This document shows, piece by piece, positions 45,108 through 53,379 of a stretch of DNA of 64,000 nt. Position numbers and translations under genes: made by a program. Each line of letters starts with the position of its first letter. The first letter of the stretch is position 1. The stretch comes from Flavobacteriaceae bacterium (GTDB lineage: Bacteria > Bacteroidota > Bacteroidia > Flavobacteriales > Flavobacteriaceae): positions 1 through 64,000 of the forward strand of contig CP046177.1 in NCBI GenBank assembly GCA_014075215.1. Direction: 5' to 3'. A model generated the notes under the pieces. That model worked only from the letters and a program-made list of their open reading frames with translations, was not told the DNA's origin and did no database searches.

Positions 45108-45380
45108 TATGAATTTCGTGAGAGCTTCAATTTAAACAGGTTTAATATTGATTACGAAAAATATTCGGAAAATTGGATTTCAAGATCAGCACAAATCATC
45201 TTCTTAAATAAAACTTGTTTTAATGGACTTTTCAGATTCAATTCAAAAGGAGCATTTAATTCACCACGAGGTAAATACAAAAATACAAAAATACTTGACG
45301 AGCAAAATCTCTTAAACGTTTCAAAACTTTTAGAAATCGCAACCATAAAAAAAACTGATTTCAAAGAAGTCAAAATGATA
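45108..45380 (+). pseudogene. DNA adenine methylase (Dam/D12 class) remnant
   Basis: YYEFRESFNLNRFNIDYEKY then RSAQIIFLNKTCFNGLFRFN and SKGAFNSPRGKYKNTKILDE match the central part of D12-class adenine methylases. Both the N-terminal SAM-binding region (FxGxG) and the catalytic DPPY motif are missing, as the frame ends at 45401 soon after KKTDF. The open frame from 45078 starts inside the lepA stop and a repeat arm, so it is not a real start. Remnant of a solitary methylase or a restriction-modification system. Confidence 0.75.
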
Positions 45381-45389
45381 TTTCAAACG

Positions 45390-46101
45390 AAAGTTCATTA
45401 AACAAAGTCCATTTCAGGTGGTTTTTTTAGCTGCCGGGTTTGCAGTTTTTGGCGAGGATTACCTAAGTATAAATCATCATGGAAAAAAGATTGAAAAAAC
45501 TATTTTTCAAAATTTAATAGGTAGCCATATCGTTTTCAATGAACTCAAGAAAAACAATTTGCTTGATGAAAATGCAAGAATTATTTTAGCAGGAGGCGAA
45601 GGAGCAAGAGGAATTAAAGGAATGATTGATAAACCTGTGTTTTCTTCTCCTAAAGAACTTAGAGAATATATCTATCTTGAATCTGACAGATTGCCAAAAT
45701 ACAATCCTATGAATGCCATAGGTATTTCAAAATTCGTTGGTGGGTTATGGACGAAGAAAATGGCAAGCTTAAAATCGGAAAATTTTGATTTTGTTTGGTT
45801 TTCACCAGGTTTAACTTCAGGTTCTACCGGATTAAAAACTTTACCAATCTTGAAAAGAACCGTTTTTACGGTAATGTTCAAAATAATGAATTTATTAGGC
45901 AAGTCTCAATCTCCCGAAAAAGGTGGTAAAAAATATGCAGATTGCCTACTCGGAAAAGTCGGAAAAAATGGCGAACTCATTGGCGCTCCGGAAGGTAAGA
46001 CAATAGGAGAATATACGGAACAAACGGCTTTAAATCCTTTGTTGAACAACCAAGGACTAAAAGATGAATTATGGAAAATACTACAAGAGATTGAAAGTTG
46101 A
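45390..46101 (+). pseudogene. SDR-family oxidoreductase, N-terminally truncated
   Basis: The C-terminal about 225 residues of a short-chain dehydrogenase: AAGFAVFGEDYLSINHHGKK, NLIGSHIVFNELKKNNLLDE, ARIILAGGEGARGIKGMIDK (with the S/Y-K region replaced by LESDRLPKYNPMNAIGISKF) and WFSPGLTSGSTGLKTLPIL. The Rossmann NAD-binding start (TGxxxGxG) is missing. The breakpoint lies next to the Dam remnant, so one deletion probably truncated both. No proper start; a GTG at 45418 is fortuitous. Confidence 0.7.
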
Positions 46102-46237
46102 CCAAAGGGCACATAACATTAAATAACTGCTCATTTTTTTTTTCGCTTTGAGAAGTATACTGAAGTTTTCAAAGTTTGTAACTTGTTCACACAACTACTC
46201 ATAGCCTGAGATGTTGGAAAGTTAGAAAGTATTATAA

Positions 46238-46261
46238 GATCTTTGCAGCATTGATTTGGCG
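46238..46261 (+). repeat. Arm of MITE-like repeat family 2
   Basis: GATCTTTGCAGCATTGATTT resembles the family-2 terminal arm (GAGACCTTTGCAAAATTGAT). A second, opposite arm is at 46952-46980, so the gene at 46276-46773 is flanked by inverted arms. Confidence 0.5.
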
Positions 46262-46275
46262 AAAATCTCTTACCA

Positions 46276-46773
46276 TCAATATTTTTCCTTCAAAATTATC
46301 TTAGGTTTCTTTTCTTCTTTTTTTATACTTCCGGGAAATAGTAATGATGTACTCGAAAAAGTAGTCCCAAAAGTTATATTAGCACTATATACCTGGCTTA
46401 CGGCATCTTTTACCTGTTTTTCCGAAAGCTCTCTTAGAGGATGTATAAAAACAGACCATAAAATACCTTCTGCAATGGCGTATTTTACATCTAAGGCCGA
46501 ATGAAAATTAGCTATCAATGCAGCACTTTTTAGTTTGTCATTTAGAAGATATGATTCTGTTATCGGCGAAATAATTCGCATCCTGTTGTACTTGGTATCT
46601 GTGATACATAAAAAAGTAATCTCTTTAATTTTGAATTGCCATCTTCCGTCAATTCCTTGTATAGTATCACTTATGTTTGTTAAAATAGCACCTATTTTTT
46701 CTGCGGTCATTTCCTGGGCAAGAGAAATTTGAAAGTTCAGCAATGAGACGAATATGATGAAGGTTTTTTTCAT
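46276..46773 (-). CDS. Secreted hypothetical protein
   Basis: 165 residues with a signal peptide (MKKTFIIFVSLLNFQISLA) and a soluble domain (MTAEKIGAILTNISDTIQGI, DGRWQFKIKEITFLCITDTK, MRIISPITES). It resembles secreted YbjN-like or chaperone-like proteins of Bacteroidota in layout, but I do not recognise a family. Single gene, flanked by arms of repeat family 2. Confidence 0.7.
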   Translation of the reverse strand: MKKTFIIFVSLLNFQISLAQEMTAEKIGAILTNISDTIQGIDGRWQFKIKEITFLCITDTKYNRMRIISPITESYLLNDKLKSAALIANFHSALDVKYAIAEGILWSVFIHPLRELSEKQVKDAVSQVYSANITFGTTFSSTSLLFPGSIKKEEKKPKIILKEKY

Positions 46774-46951
46774 GGTGCTAAGTTATACAGTTTAAAAGTT
46801 CCAGGTTTCAAGTTCCAAGTCAATTCCGGTTTCAACTAATAAATACCCGAAAAACCGGATTTGTTTTTTGGGAAAATAATAGCTCATATGGGACAAATGT
46901 TTAAAGATTAGACGAAAAAATACGTATTATATAACGAATCCGTTTACACTT

Positions 46952-47005
46952 TTTTGCCAAATCAATGCTGCAAAGGTCTCCCAATACCAAAAAGAATACT
47001 ATTTT
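46952..47005. repeat. Adjacent arms of MITE-like families 2 and 3
   Basis: TTGCCAAATCAATGCTGCAA then AGGTCTC (family 2 arm, ends 46980) is followed after 3 bp by ATACCAAAAAGAATACTATT (family 3 arm, 46984-47005). This is in the 275-bp gap before the small membrane-protein gene. Confidence 0.65.
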
Positions 47006-47048
47006 CAAATTCTTTTGTTAAATTTATAAGAGCAATTAAAAGGTAACT

Positions 47049-47306
47049 GTGAAAATACAAGATGCAAAATCGATTGTTGATGTTATACGAAACGCTACTT
47101 TTGGTGAGCTGTTTTTTACATCGTTGATAACCTTACCTATTTATTTGGGAAGTTGGGTGCTGGTATTAAAACAGATAGATAAAAACTTGTGGGGCCTGAG
47201 TTTTTATATTTTTTTAATTCTTATTGCTGCATACATATTGACACTTATTATCATGAGATACTACCAAAGTAAGGATATGAAAGTTGAAAGGGCTTCTCAA
47301 AAATAA
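47049..47306 (+). CDS. Small two-TM membrane protein
   Basis: 85 residues from a GTG start (KIQDAKSIVDVIRNATFGEL). Two TM helices at about 20-40 (FFTSLITLPIYLGSWVLVLK) and 48-70 (GLSFYIFLILIAAYILTLII), with a charged tail RYYQSKDMKVERASQK. No family recognised. Confidence 0.6.
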   Translation: MKIQDAKSIVDVIRNATFGELFFTSLITLPIYLGSWVLVLKQIDKNLWGLSFYIFLILIAAYILTLIIMRYYQSKDMKVERASQK

Positions 47307-47400
47307 AAGCGTATATCTCATCCAGAAATTGGACCAGAATGAGTTTTGAAAGAGTGATGAAGAACATCGATAGTACCTATACTATACTGAAAAAATAATT

Positions 47401-47499
47401 ATGGGTGTTTTAAACAAATATCCGGAAGATTTTCGAATCGGAACTGTAAAAGGAGGTAAAAAAGCAATTGTTCTTTTAGGTGAAGAAGAGGAATCATAA
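47401..47499 (+). CDS. Possible 32-codon small protein or gene remnant
   Basis: ATG GGT... reads MGVLNKYPEDFRIGTVKGGK then KAIVLLGEEEES-stop. It is preceded at 47342 by another short frame (MSFERVMKNIDSTYTILKK). Nothing recognisable; perhaps the tail of a lost gene. Weak. Confidence 0.25.
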   Translation: MGVLNKYPEDFRIGTVKGGKKAIVLLGEEEES

Positions 47500-47518
47500 A
47501 CTCCGTTTAATATTCAAT

Positions 47519-48568
47519 TTATTCTTCTTTTAAAGCATTCCACCCTTGTGCTTTTAAAGCCAGTTCCTGATTGGCTCTTGTAACCAAATTCATTCCTGCG
47601 GCTTTTTCGGTAATATGGCCGATAACGGAAAGATGAGGGTTTCCTTTGATTTTTTCAAAATCAGAAATAGGAACTGTAAACAGCAATTCATAATCCTCTC
47701 CTCCGCTTAAAGCCACCGTGGTACTGTCGATTTCAAACTCTTCACAAGTGGAAATTACCTGGGGATCCAAGGGAACTTTTTCTTCGTAAATTTTACATCC
47801 TACTTTACTTTGTGAACAAATATGCATGATCTCCGATGACAGGCCATCGGAAATATCAATCATCGAGGTTGGTCTTACTTCCAATTCTTTTAACAATTTC
47901 GGAATGTCTTTTCTGGCTTCCGGTTTTAACTGACGTTCTATAATGTATGCATATGGATCTAAATCCGGCTGATGATTCGGGTTCACCTGAAAAACCTGCC
48001 GCTCTCTCTCTAAAACCTGTAAGCCTAAATATGCTCCGCCCAAATCTCCGGTTACTATGATTAAATCGGTTTCTTTTGCCCCGTTCCTATACACTACATC
48101 TTCTTTCTTTGCTTTTCCTATGGCAGTGACAGAAATTAAAATTCCTTTGGAAGAAGAGGTGGTATCACCGCCAATTAAATCTAATTTATATGTTTCACAA
48201 GCCAGATGGATTCCCGCATATAACTCCTCGACGGCCTCTAAAGAGAAACGGTTGGAAACAGCAATGGAAACCGTAATTTGTTCGGCTTCGCCATTCATTG
48301 CATATACATCGGAGATATTTACCATTACAGATTTATACCCCAGATGTTTTAACGGCATATAACTTAGGTCAAAGTGAACGCCTTCTACTAGCAGATCTGT
48401 TGTAATCAGGGTCTGTAATTTGGAAGCATTGATAACGGCCGCATCATCTCCAACACCCTTTACAGTAGAACGATGTGATAATTTGAAGTGTTTTGTAATA
48501 TGATTGATCAATCCGAACTCTCCTAATTCAGACAGCGATGTTCCGGATTGATTTTTATTTGCTAACAT
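47519..48568 (-). CDS. thiL: Thiamine-monophosphate kinase
   Basis: 349 residues. AIR-synthase-like fold: LGEFGLINHITKHFKLSHRS, then GVGDDAAVI (Mg/ATP site), TTDLLVEGVHFDLSYMPLKH with LGYKSVMVNISDVYAMNGEA, VTGDLGGAYLG, DISDGLSSEIMHI and ALSGGEDYELLFTV. It phosphorylates thiamine phosphate to the active cofactor thiamine diphosphate. Single gene, no other thi gene near. Confidence 0.95.
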   Translation of the reverse strand: MLANKNQSGTSLSELGEFGLINHITKHFKLSHRSTVKGVGDDAAVINASKLQTLITTDLLVEGVHFDLSYMPLKHLGYKSVMVNISDVYAMNGEAEQITVSIAVSNRFSLEAVEELYAGIHLACETYKLDLIGGDTTSSSKGILISVTAIGKAKKEDVVYRNGAKETDLIIVTGDLGGAYLGLQVLERERQVFQVNPNHQPDLDPYAYIIERQLKPEARKDIPKLLKELEVRPTSMIDISDGLSSEIMHICSQSKVGCKIYEEKVPLDPQVISTCEEFEIDSTTVALSGGEDYELLFTVPISDFEKIKGNPHLSVIGHITEKAAGMNLVTRANQELALKAQGWNALKEE

Positions 48569-48662
48569 GCTGCAAATATAATGATAAACAACTGCTTACT
48601 TCTTTTTGCTTTTATTGTTTTACTATTATGAGTGGTATAGGGGCATTTATACTATTCATTTT

Positions 48663-48674
48663 GGCAAAGGTCTC
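48663..48674 (-). repeat. Terminal fragment of MITE-like repeat family 2
   Basis: GGCAAAGGTCTC, the outer end of a family-2 arm, overlaps the stop codon of the M28 pseudogene (TGA from TCTCA). Same configuration as at 33656-33658. Confidence 0.5.
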
Positions 48675-49293
48675 ATTCATTTAATTTTACTATTGCATTA
48701 TATAACTGTAAAATAACTAAATTTAATTTTTTCAAATCGAGCGTTTTAAGAAGATCTTTATCCGTGTGATAATTTTTGTTTCTGTAAAAAGCTGTATTGG
48801 TAATCATGACAGCTTCATAATTGAATTTCCAATAATTTAGATGATCGGAAAAATCAACCCCCGATATAGAAGCATTTGATTTTAAAAGCTCAGTTTCTGT
48901 TAAATTTTGATTGAGCAATAAATTGGCAATTTGAGAACTAAATTTCTCATTTTTATCATTTTGAACAACAGCAATGAAGTTCCCTTTTGTTCCATACATT
49001 GACTCCATTTCTTTTAAAGGAAATCTTTGAGAATGATCTGCATCGCTATAATACCCAATACTTTCTAAACAAATCATTCCTTTTACATCAATATGATTAT
49101 CATACAATACTTGGCATGCTTATAACTATCCATATTCTTTGTTCTAAAAAAAGGGGGTTCTTCAAGCATATATGCCACAAAATCAATTCTGTATTTCAAT
49201 TTTTCTTTAGCTAATAACCTGGCTAATTCTAACAAACCTGCTACCCCGTATTCTGACCCGTCCTGAAATATGTATACAAAAAACAACAAGTAT

Positions 49294-49665
49294 ATGTATA
49301 AAAATGATGGATATGTAAGACGTTATAGTGAGAGTTTTAAACTCAAAGTATTAGCAGAACTTACCAAAGGAAACCATTCCAAAAGACAAATTGCCTTAAC
49401 TTACGGCATACAATCTAGTACGATAAACGTATGGATTAAAAAATATGACCGTAAAGATTTAATGAACACCCGTGTAACCGTGCAAACAGACGACGAATTA
49501 TCCCGTATTAAAGCCCTTCAAAAAGAGCTAAAACAACTCAAAGATCTTCTTATTAAAAAGGATCTAGATAAACTTGTGAATGATAGTTATCTTGAAGTAG
49601 CTGCTGAAAATCTTGGCTATAAAAATGTTGAAGAATTAAAAAAAAACTTAAACATAAAGCCTTAA
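49294..49665 (+). CDS. IS3-family OrfA (HTH protein)
   Basis: 123 residues from ATG 49294; the frame is open from 49270, but those codons lie at the IS end. HTH domain YSESFKLKVLAELTKGNHSK and RQIALTYGIQSSTINVWIKK, then a coiled-coil KALQKELKQLKDLLIKKDLD. The stop overlaps the orfB start (TAATG). It should regulate or assist transposition together with OrfB. Confidence 0.85.
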   Translation: MYKNDGYVRRYSESFKLKVLAELTKGNHSKRQIALTYGIQSSTINVWIKKYDRKDLMNTRVTVQTDDELSRIKALQKELKQLKDLLIKKDLDKLVNDSYLEVAAENLGYKNVEELKKNLNIKP

Positions 49666-50522
49666 TGAAAATAGCACCGATTAATAGAAAAAAAAGAAGG
49701 TACGCCATCGCTACTATTTGTAATGCTTTCGAGTTAAAAAGAGATGCTTATTACAAATATCAAAAAAGGTTTGTTCTTAAAAAACAAATAGAACAAAATG
49801 TAATAATGCTTGTTAAAAAAAGCAGGAAAACATTACCCAGAGAAGGTACTAGAAAGCTAATGAAATCCTTACATAATGATTTTAGGAAACAGAATATAAA
49901 TATAGGTAGAGACCAGTTATTTAGAATCTTAAAAGAAAATAATTTGTTAATTAGAAGGAAAAAATATTCTTCTAAAACAACCAACTCTTACCATCGTTTT
50001 TATAAATATAAAAATATCATAAAAGACCTGATCATTAATAGACCTAACCAAGTTTGGGCTTCGGATATTACCTATATAAGAACTATAAATGGATTTTGTT
50101 ATTTAGCACTTATTACTGATATGTATTCAAGAAAAATAGTAGGCTATGATATTAGTGATAGTTTAGAACTTAAAGGCTGTGTTAGAGCTTTAAATAAAGC
50201 TATTTATCAAACTAAAAATACCGAAGAAATCATACATCATTCTGATAGAGGAATACAATATTGTAGCAATGTTTATACTCAAATTTTGAAAAGAAAAAAG
50301 ATACAAATCAGTATGACCCAAGAAAATCATTGCTACGAAAACGCAATGGCCGAAAGAGTTAACGGAATTTTAAAAGATGAATTCTTCCTCGACCAAACAT
50401 TTACAAATATCAATCACGCCAAAAAAGCAACAAAAAATGCAATCAAATTATATAATAATAAAAGATTACATTTATCTTTAGATTATAAAACACCTAATTA
50501 CGTGCACAAAAATGTAGCATAA
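49665..50522 (+). CDS. IS3-family OrfB transposase (DDE)
   Basis: 285 residues. REGTRKLMKSLHNDFRKQNI (HTH_21-like), then the integrase core WASDITYIRTINGFCYLALI, HHSDRGIQYCSNVYTQ and CYENAMAERVNGILKDEFFL (D, D, E all present), and a C-terminal YNNKRLHLSLDYKTPNYVHK. Appears intact. Different from the IS3 at 17618 and from the fragment at 14933. Confidence 0.9.
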   Translation: MKIAPINRKKRRYAIATICNAFELKRDAYYKYQKRFVLKKQIEQNVIMLVKKSRKTLPREGTRKLMKSLHNDFRKQNINIGRDQLFRILKENNLLIRRKKYSSKTTNSYHRFYKYKNIIKDLIINRPNQVWASDITYIRTINGFCYLALITDMYSRKIVGYDISDSLELKGCVRALNKAIYQTKNTEEIIHHSDRGIQYCSNVYTQILKRKKIQISMTQENHCYENAMAERVNGILKDEFFLDQTFTNINHAKKATKNAIKLYNNKRLHLSLDYKTPNYVHKNVA

Positions 50523-50608
50523 ATTTTAATAATTAACTGTAGCCCTATTTTAGGACGAGACATTCTATGATAAAAACAAGTAAAAGTTGAGATATTATTT
50601 TTACTAAT

Positions 50609-51604
50609 TTATGCAGCAAATTTAAAAGTATCTACATAGGGTGTTTGTCGTTTGACAACGGCAAACACTCTTGCTATTAATTTGTTTCTAATAATGTTAA
50701 CGGTACTCATTTTACTTTTGCCTTGTTTTATTCTTTTATGATAGTATAATTTCATTTCTGGGTTATGTTGTATAGCAGAAATAGCGCACATATTAATAAT
50801 TGCTTTCAATTTTTTATTAGCCAAATGAGAGACTTTTGTACGTCCTTTAATACTAGTTCCAGATTGGTAAGGAAAAGGAGCAACACCACAATAAGAGGCA
50901 AACTTTCTCCAGTTTTCAAATTTTGAAAAATTGTCAGTAAACACAATCATCATTATAGCAGTTTGCATTCCTATACCTTTAACACTAGTAACAAGTTTAT
51001 AGGTTTCTTTTAACATTATATTTTGGTCAATAATAGCTTGCATTTGAGTATTAATCTTGTGTATTTGTTTGGTTAGTTCTGCAATCATTTTTTGTTGAAC
51101 GTCAAAGATTATTTTATACTCTTTTGCTTTATAAATTCTTTTTTGTTCTTTCAAAGTAACTTTAAAACCAGCTCTTTGTTTGTTAAGTTTTGTCCTTAAA
51201 GATAAGAGACTTTTTAGTTGTAATATACTTCTTTTAGGTAGCTTACTGGGTTTAAGTTCTTCTTTTAATCGATACCCATATAGAGCAATGCGTTTGGCAT
51301 CAATTTGGTCATCCTTTCCACGAGCAATACCAATAGATCTTTTAATTTCTAAACCAGAAGCTATGAAAAAAGATAATTTTTGTTCAGTTAAAGACACAGA
51401 TAATAAATGAGAGTACATTCCTGTATGTTCAAATACAAACATGGTTTCTTCTTTAGAGAAAGACGAATTTTTAAAACTCCACTTTAGCATTAATTTAAAT
51501 CCAGATTTACTGTTCTCAAACTGTTGAACAATTTGTTTAGAATAGATACAAACATCAATTAATAATTTACTGACATCGATTCCGATAATTTCATTTGTTT
51601 TCAT
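50609..51604 (-). CDS. IS110-family transposase (copy 2)
   Basis: 331 residues, same sequence as at 35182-36177: DEDD domain (IGIDVSK, FVFEHTG, DQIDAKR) and Transposase_20 domain. Both copies look intact, consistent with recent movement inside this genome. Its candidate guide RNA segment is 51605-51894. Confidence 0.95.
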   Translation of the reverse strand: MKTNEIIGIDVSKLLIDVCIYSKQIVQQFENSKSGFKLMLKWSFKNSSFSKEETMFVFEHTGMYSHLLSVSLTEQKLSFFIASGLEIKRSIGIARGKDDQIDAKRIALYGYRLKEELKPSKLPKRSILQLKSLLSLRTKLNKQRAGFKVTLKEQKRIYKAKEYKIIFDVQQKMIAELTKQIHKINTQMQAIIDQNIMLKETYKLVTSVKGIGMQTAIMMIVFTDNFSKFENWRKFASYCGVAPFPYQSGTSIKGRTKVSHLANKKLKAIINMCAISAIQHNPEMKLYYHKRIKQGKSKMSTVNIIRNKLIARVFAVVKRQTPYVDTFKFAA

Positions 51605-51894
51605 AATTTTGTAATTAGATATTAATAATAGTTACTTAAACTAAGACCTTTAATAAGGGCAGAAACTGAAATTCTATATGGTTCTAAGTAACTTTTAAAA
51701 AGAACGGAGACTAATACGGGGGATGGCTCTAAAAAGCTAGCTGGCCGCTAAAGTTCACTCCGTTCTTTTGTGTTTTTGGTTATCAACAAAATAAGAGTTA
51801 TTAACAAAGAAAAAAAGAAGCAAAAAAAGAAATTTCATCATAACTATTATGTTTTTATTTTAAGTAATTATTTCTATTTGCTAATCTAAAGGCT
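51605..51894 (-). ncRNA. Candidate bridge/seek RNA region of the IS110 (copy 2)
   Basis: Same non-coding segment as 36178-36467, with the target-like AATACGGGG at 51713-51721. At this locus the genomic flank in the M28 gene is AATACGGGG on the corresponding strand, a 9-of-9 match. RNA ends and structure are inferred from inverted repeats only. Confidence 0.6.
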
Positions 51895-52066
51895 TGCGTT
51901 ATCATCAGCACCGGGTGTTTCACAAAATACATCATAATGAGCACCGATTATTATTCTGGTAGAATGAGTTGTTCCAATAGACCCAATTACATTTTTATAT
52001 TCATTACCATTAATATTGTACACCTGAAAAAAAACAGCATCACAAACTTTCTTTAATTCATTTTTT

Positions 52067-52223
52067 GAACTCGTTTAGACTTTTTGGGTTTAAGCGAAAA
52101 TTAGAAGTTTTTAGGGCTGTTGAAGGCTTTTTTGAGTTGCATAGCGTTACGGAAGGAAAAAAAGACAAAAACATAGCGGAAAACAGCAATTTTTTAGCAA
52201 ATTCAAAAAGTTTAAATGAGTTC
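52067..52223 (+). repeat. MITE-like repeat family 1, full-length copy (157 bp)
   Basis: Left end GAACTCGTTTAGACTTTTTG, right end the inverse of GAACTCATTTAAACTTTTTG. Internally it shares TTTAAGCGAAAATTAGAAG, GAGTTGCATAGCG...TACGGAAGG and AACAGCAATTTTTTAGCAAA with the copy at 57324-57483. No coding capacity. It truncates the M28 pseudogene. Confidence 0.88.
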
Positions 52224-52300
52224 TATGTTATGTGCATTCAAAAAAAGTATTTAATTTGTAACCCGAGTAATCAATAGAAAACAGGTTCTCTAAAAAATAC

Positions 52301-53377
52301 ATGACTTTATTAAAAAAAATAAATAAGCGTTTTTATCCAAAAAATTACCTATTCCCTCCGGAGTGGATCGTTTTAGGGGTAAATAATGTGTGTAATCTGC
52401 ATTGTAAAATGTGTGATGTAGGTACCAAAAATATAGATAGTAATTTTGCTCAAAATCTGGTTGGAACAAGACCGTTAAACATGCCTCCGGAACTAGTTAA
52501 AAAAGTTATTGATCATACCGCAAAATACTATCCGAAATCTAAATTAGCTTACGCTTTTACCGAACCTCTTGTGTATCCACACTTACTGGAGTCCTTAGCA
52601 TATGCTTCAAAGAAAGGACTGCATACAACCATAACAACAAATGCTTTGACCTTAAAACATAAAGCAGAAAAGATGGTAAATTCAGGAATTAACGATGTGT
52701 ATATTTCCTTAGACGGCCCGCAAGACATTCATAACGAGATACGAGGGCATAAAAAATCATTTCAAAAAGCATTAGAAGGCATAGAAATATTGGCGGGTAT
52801 GGATAGAAGGCCTACAATTAATATTATCTGTGCCATTACAGAATGGAATGTTAAGCATTTAAAAAACATGCTAGATTCATTAAAACATCTTATTATTAAT
52901 GAAGTTGGTTTTATGCATACTCAATTTGTAACAAAAGCGTCTGTAGCACTTCACCAAAATACCCCATGGGGTGCTTTATATCCTGCTCATGATTCTAATA
53001 TGGATTTGATCGATCTTAAAAATATGGATCTCAATGCGTTATTAGATGAGGTCAGATTGATAAAAAAAACATCCTATCCGTTTAGAGTTTATTTTTCACC
53101 GGAGATAGATTCAATAGAAAACCTGGAGCTCTATTACTTACAAACTGAAAAGATTATTGGAAAAAACTGCCATGCGGTATATTCCAGTATTATGATAAAA
53201 TCTGACGGTACGGTAATCCCGGCTCATGGAAGATGCTATAACTTGAATCTTGGAAATTTGCATGACAAATCTCTAAAGGAAATCTGGGAGTCTGGCACTC
53301 TAAAAAAATTACGTAGTGATTTAAATAAAGCCGGAGGCCTTTTCCCGGCTTGTAGCAGGTGTTGTAGCGCATTTTAA
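52301..53377 (+). CDS. Radical SAM/SPASM-type protein
   Basis: 358 residues. Radical-SAM cluster motif C31-x3-C35-x2-C38 (NNVCNLHCKMCDVGT), followed by barrel strands (TTITTNALTL, DVYISLDGPQDIHNEIRGHK). The C-terminal Cys-containing region (PAHGRCYNLNLGNLHDKSLK, IWESGTLKKLR, FPACSRCCSAF) resembles a SPASM auxiliary-cluster domain. Such enzymes often modify peptides or act on small molecules with a second FeS cluster. First gene of a three-gene operon, 2 bp before the next. Substrate not deducible. Confidence 0.88.
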   Translation: MTLLKKINKRFYPKNYLFPPEWIVLGVNNVCNLHCKMCDVGTKNIDSNFAQNLVGTRPLNMPPELVKKVIDHTAKYYPKSKLAYAFTEPLVYPHLLESLAYASKKGLHTTITTNALTLKHKAEKMVNSGINDVYISLDGPQDIHNEIRGHKKSFQKALEGIEILAGMDRRPTINIICAITEWNVKHLKNMLDSLKHLIINEVGFMHTQFVTKASVALHQNTPWGALYPAHDSNMDLIDLKNMDLNALLDEVRLIKKTSYPFRVYFSPEIDSIENLELYYLQTEKIIGKNCHAVYSSIMIKSDGTVIPAHGRCYNLNLGNLHDKSLKEIWESGTLKKLRSDLNKAGGLFPACSRCCSAF

Positions 53378-53379
53378 TT

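Larger units (their letters stand above)
49251..50565 (+). mobile_element. IS3-family insertion sequence with 3-bp TTC duplication
   Basis: The IS spans 49254-50562. Left end TGACCCGTCCTGAAATATGT and right end (reverse complement) TGTCTCGTCCTAAAATAGGG are imperfect inverted repeats. TTC flanks both sides (49251-49253 and 50563-50565). Its right end abuts the IS110, so it inserted into a pre-existing IS110/M28 junction. Confidence 0.88.
50562..51894 (-). mobile_element. IS110-family insertion sequence, copy 2
   Basis: Same 1333 bp as 35135-36467 with no difference seen by eye. It sits in the zinc-site segment of an M28 peptidase gene. Before the IS3 hit, the left flank was CCCCGTATTC, close to the CTCCGTATTC flank of copy 1. 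Confidence 0.88.
48673..52066 (-). pseudogene. M28-family peptidase gene broken by IS110, IS3, a frameshift and a MITE-like repeat
   Basis: Right piece (51895-52066): NELKKVCDAVFFQVYNINGN then STRIIIGAHYDVFCETPGAD with DNA, the first zinc-binding segment. Left pieces (48673-49253): EYGVAGLLELARLLAKEKLK, DFVAYMLEEPPFFRT, then after a frameshift near 49105 YDNHIDVKGMICLESIGYYS, SISGVDFSDHLNYWKFNYEA and NKNYHTDKDLLKTLDLKK. Together these make a typical M28 aminopeptidase. IS110 hit the zinc-site segment, IS3 then landed at the IS110 edge, and a family-1 repeat truncates the 5' side at 52067. Non-functional. Confidence 0.85.
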
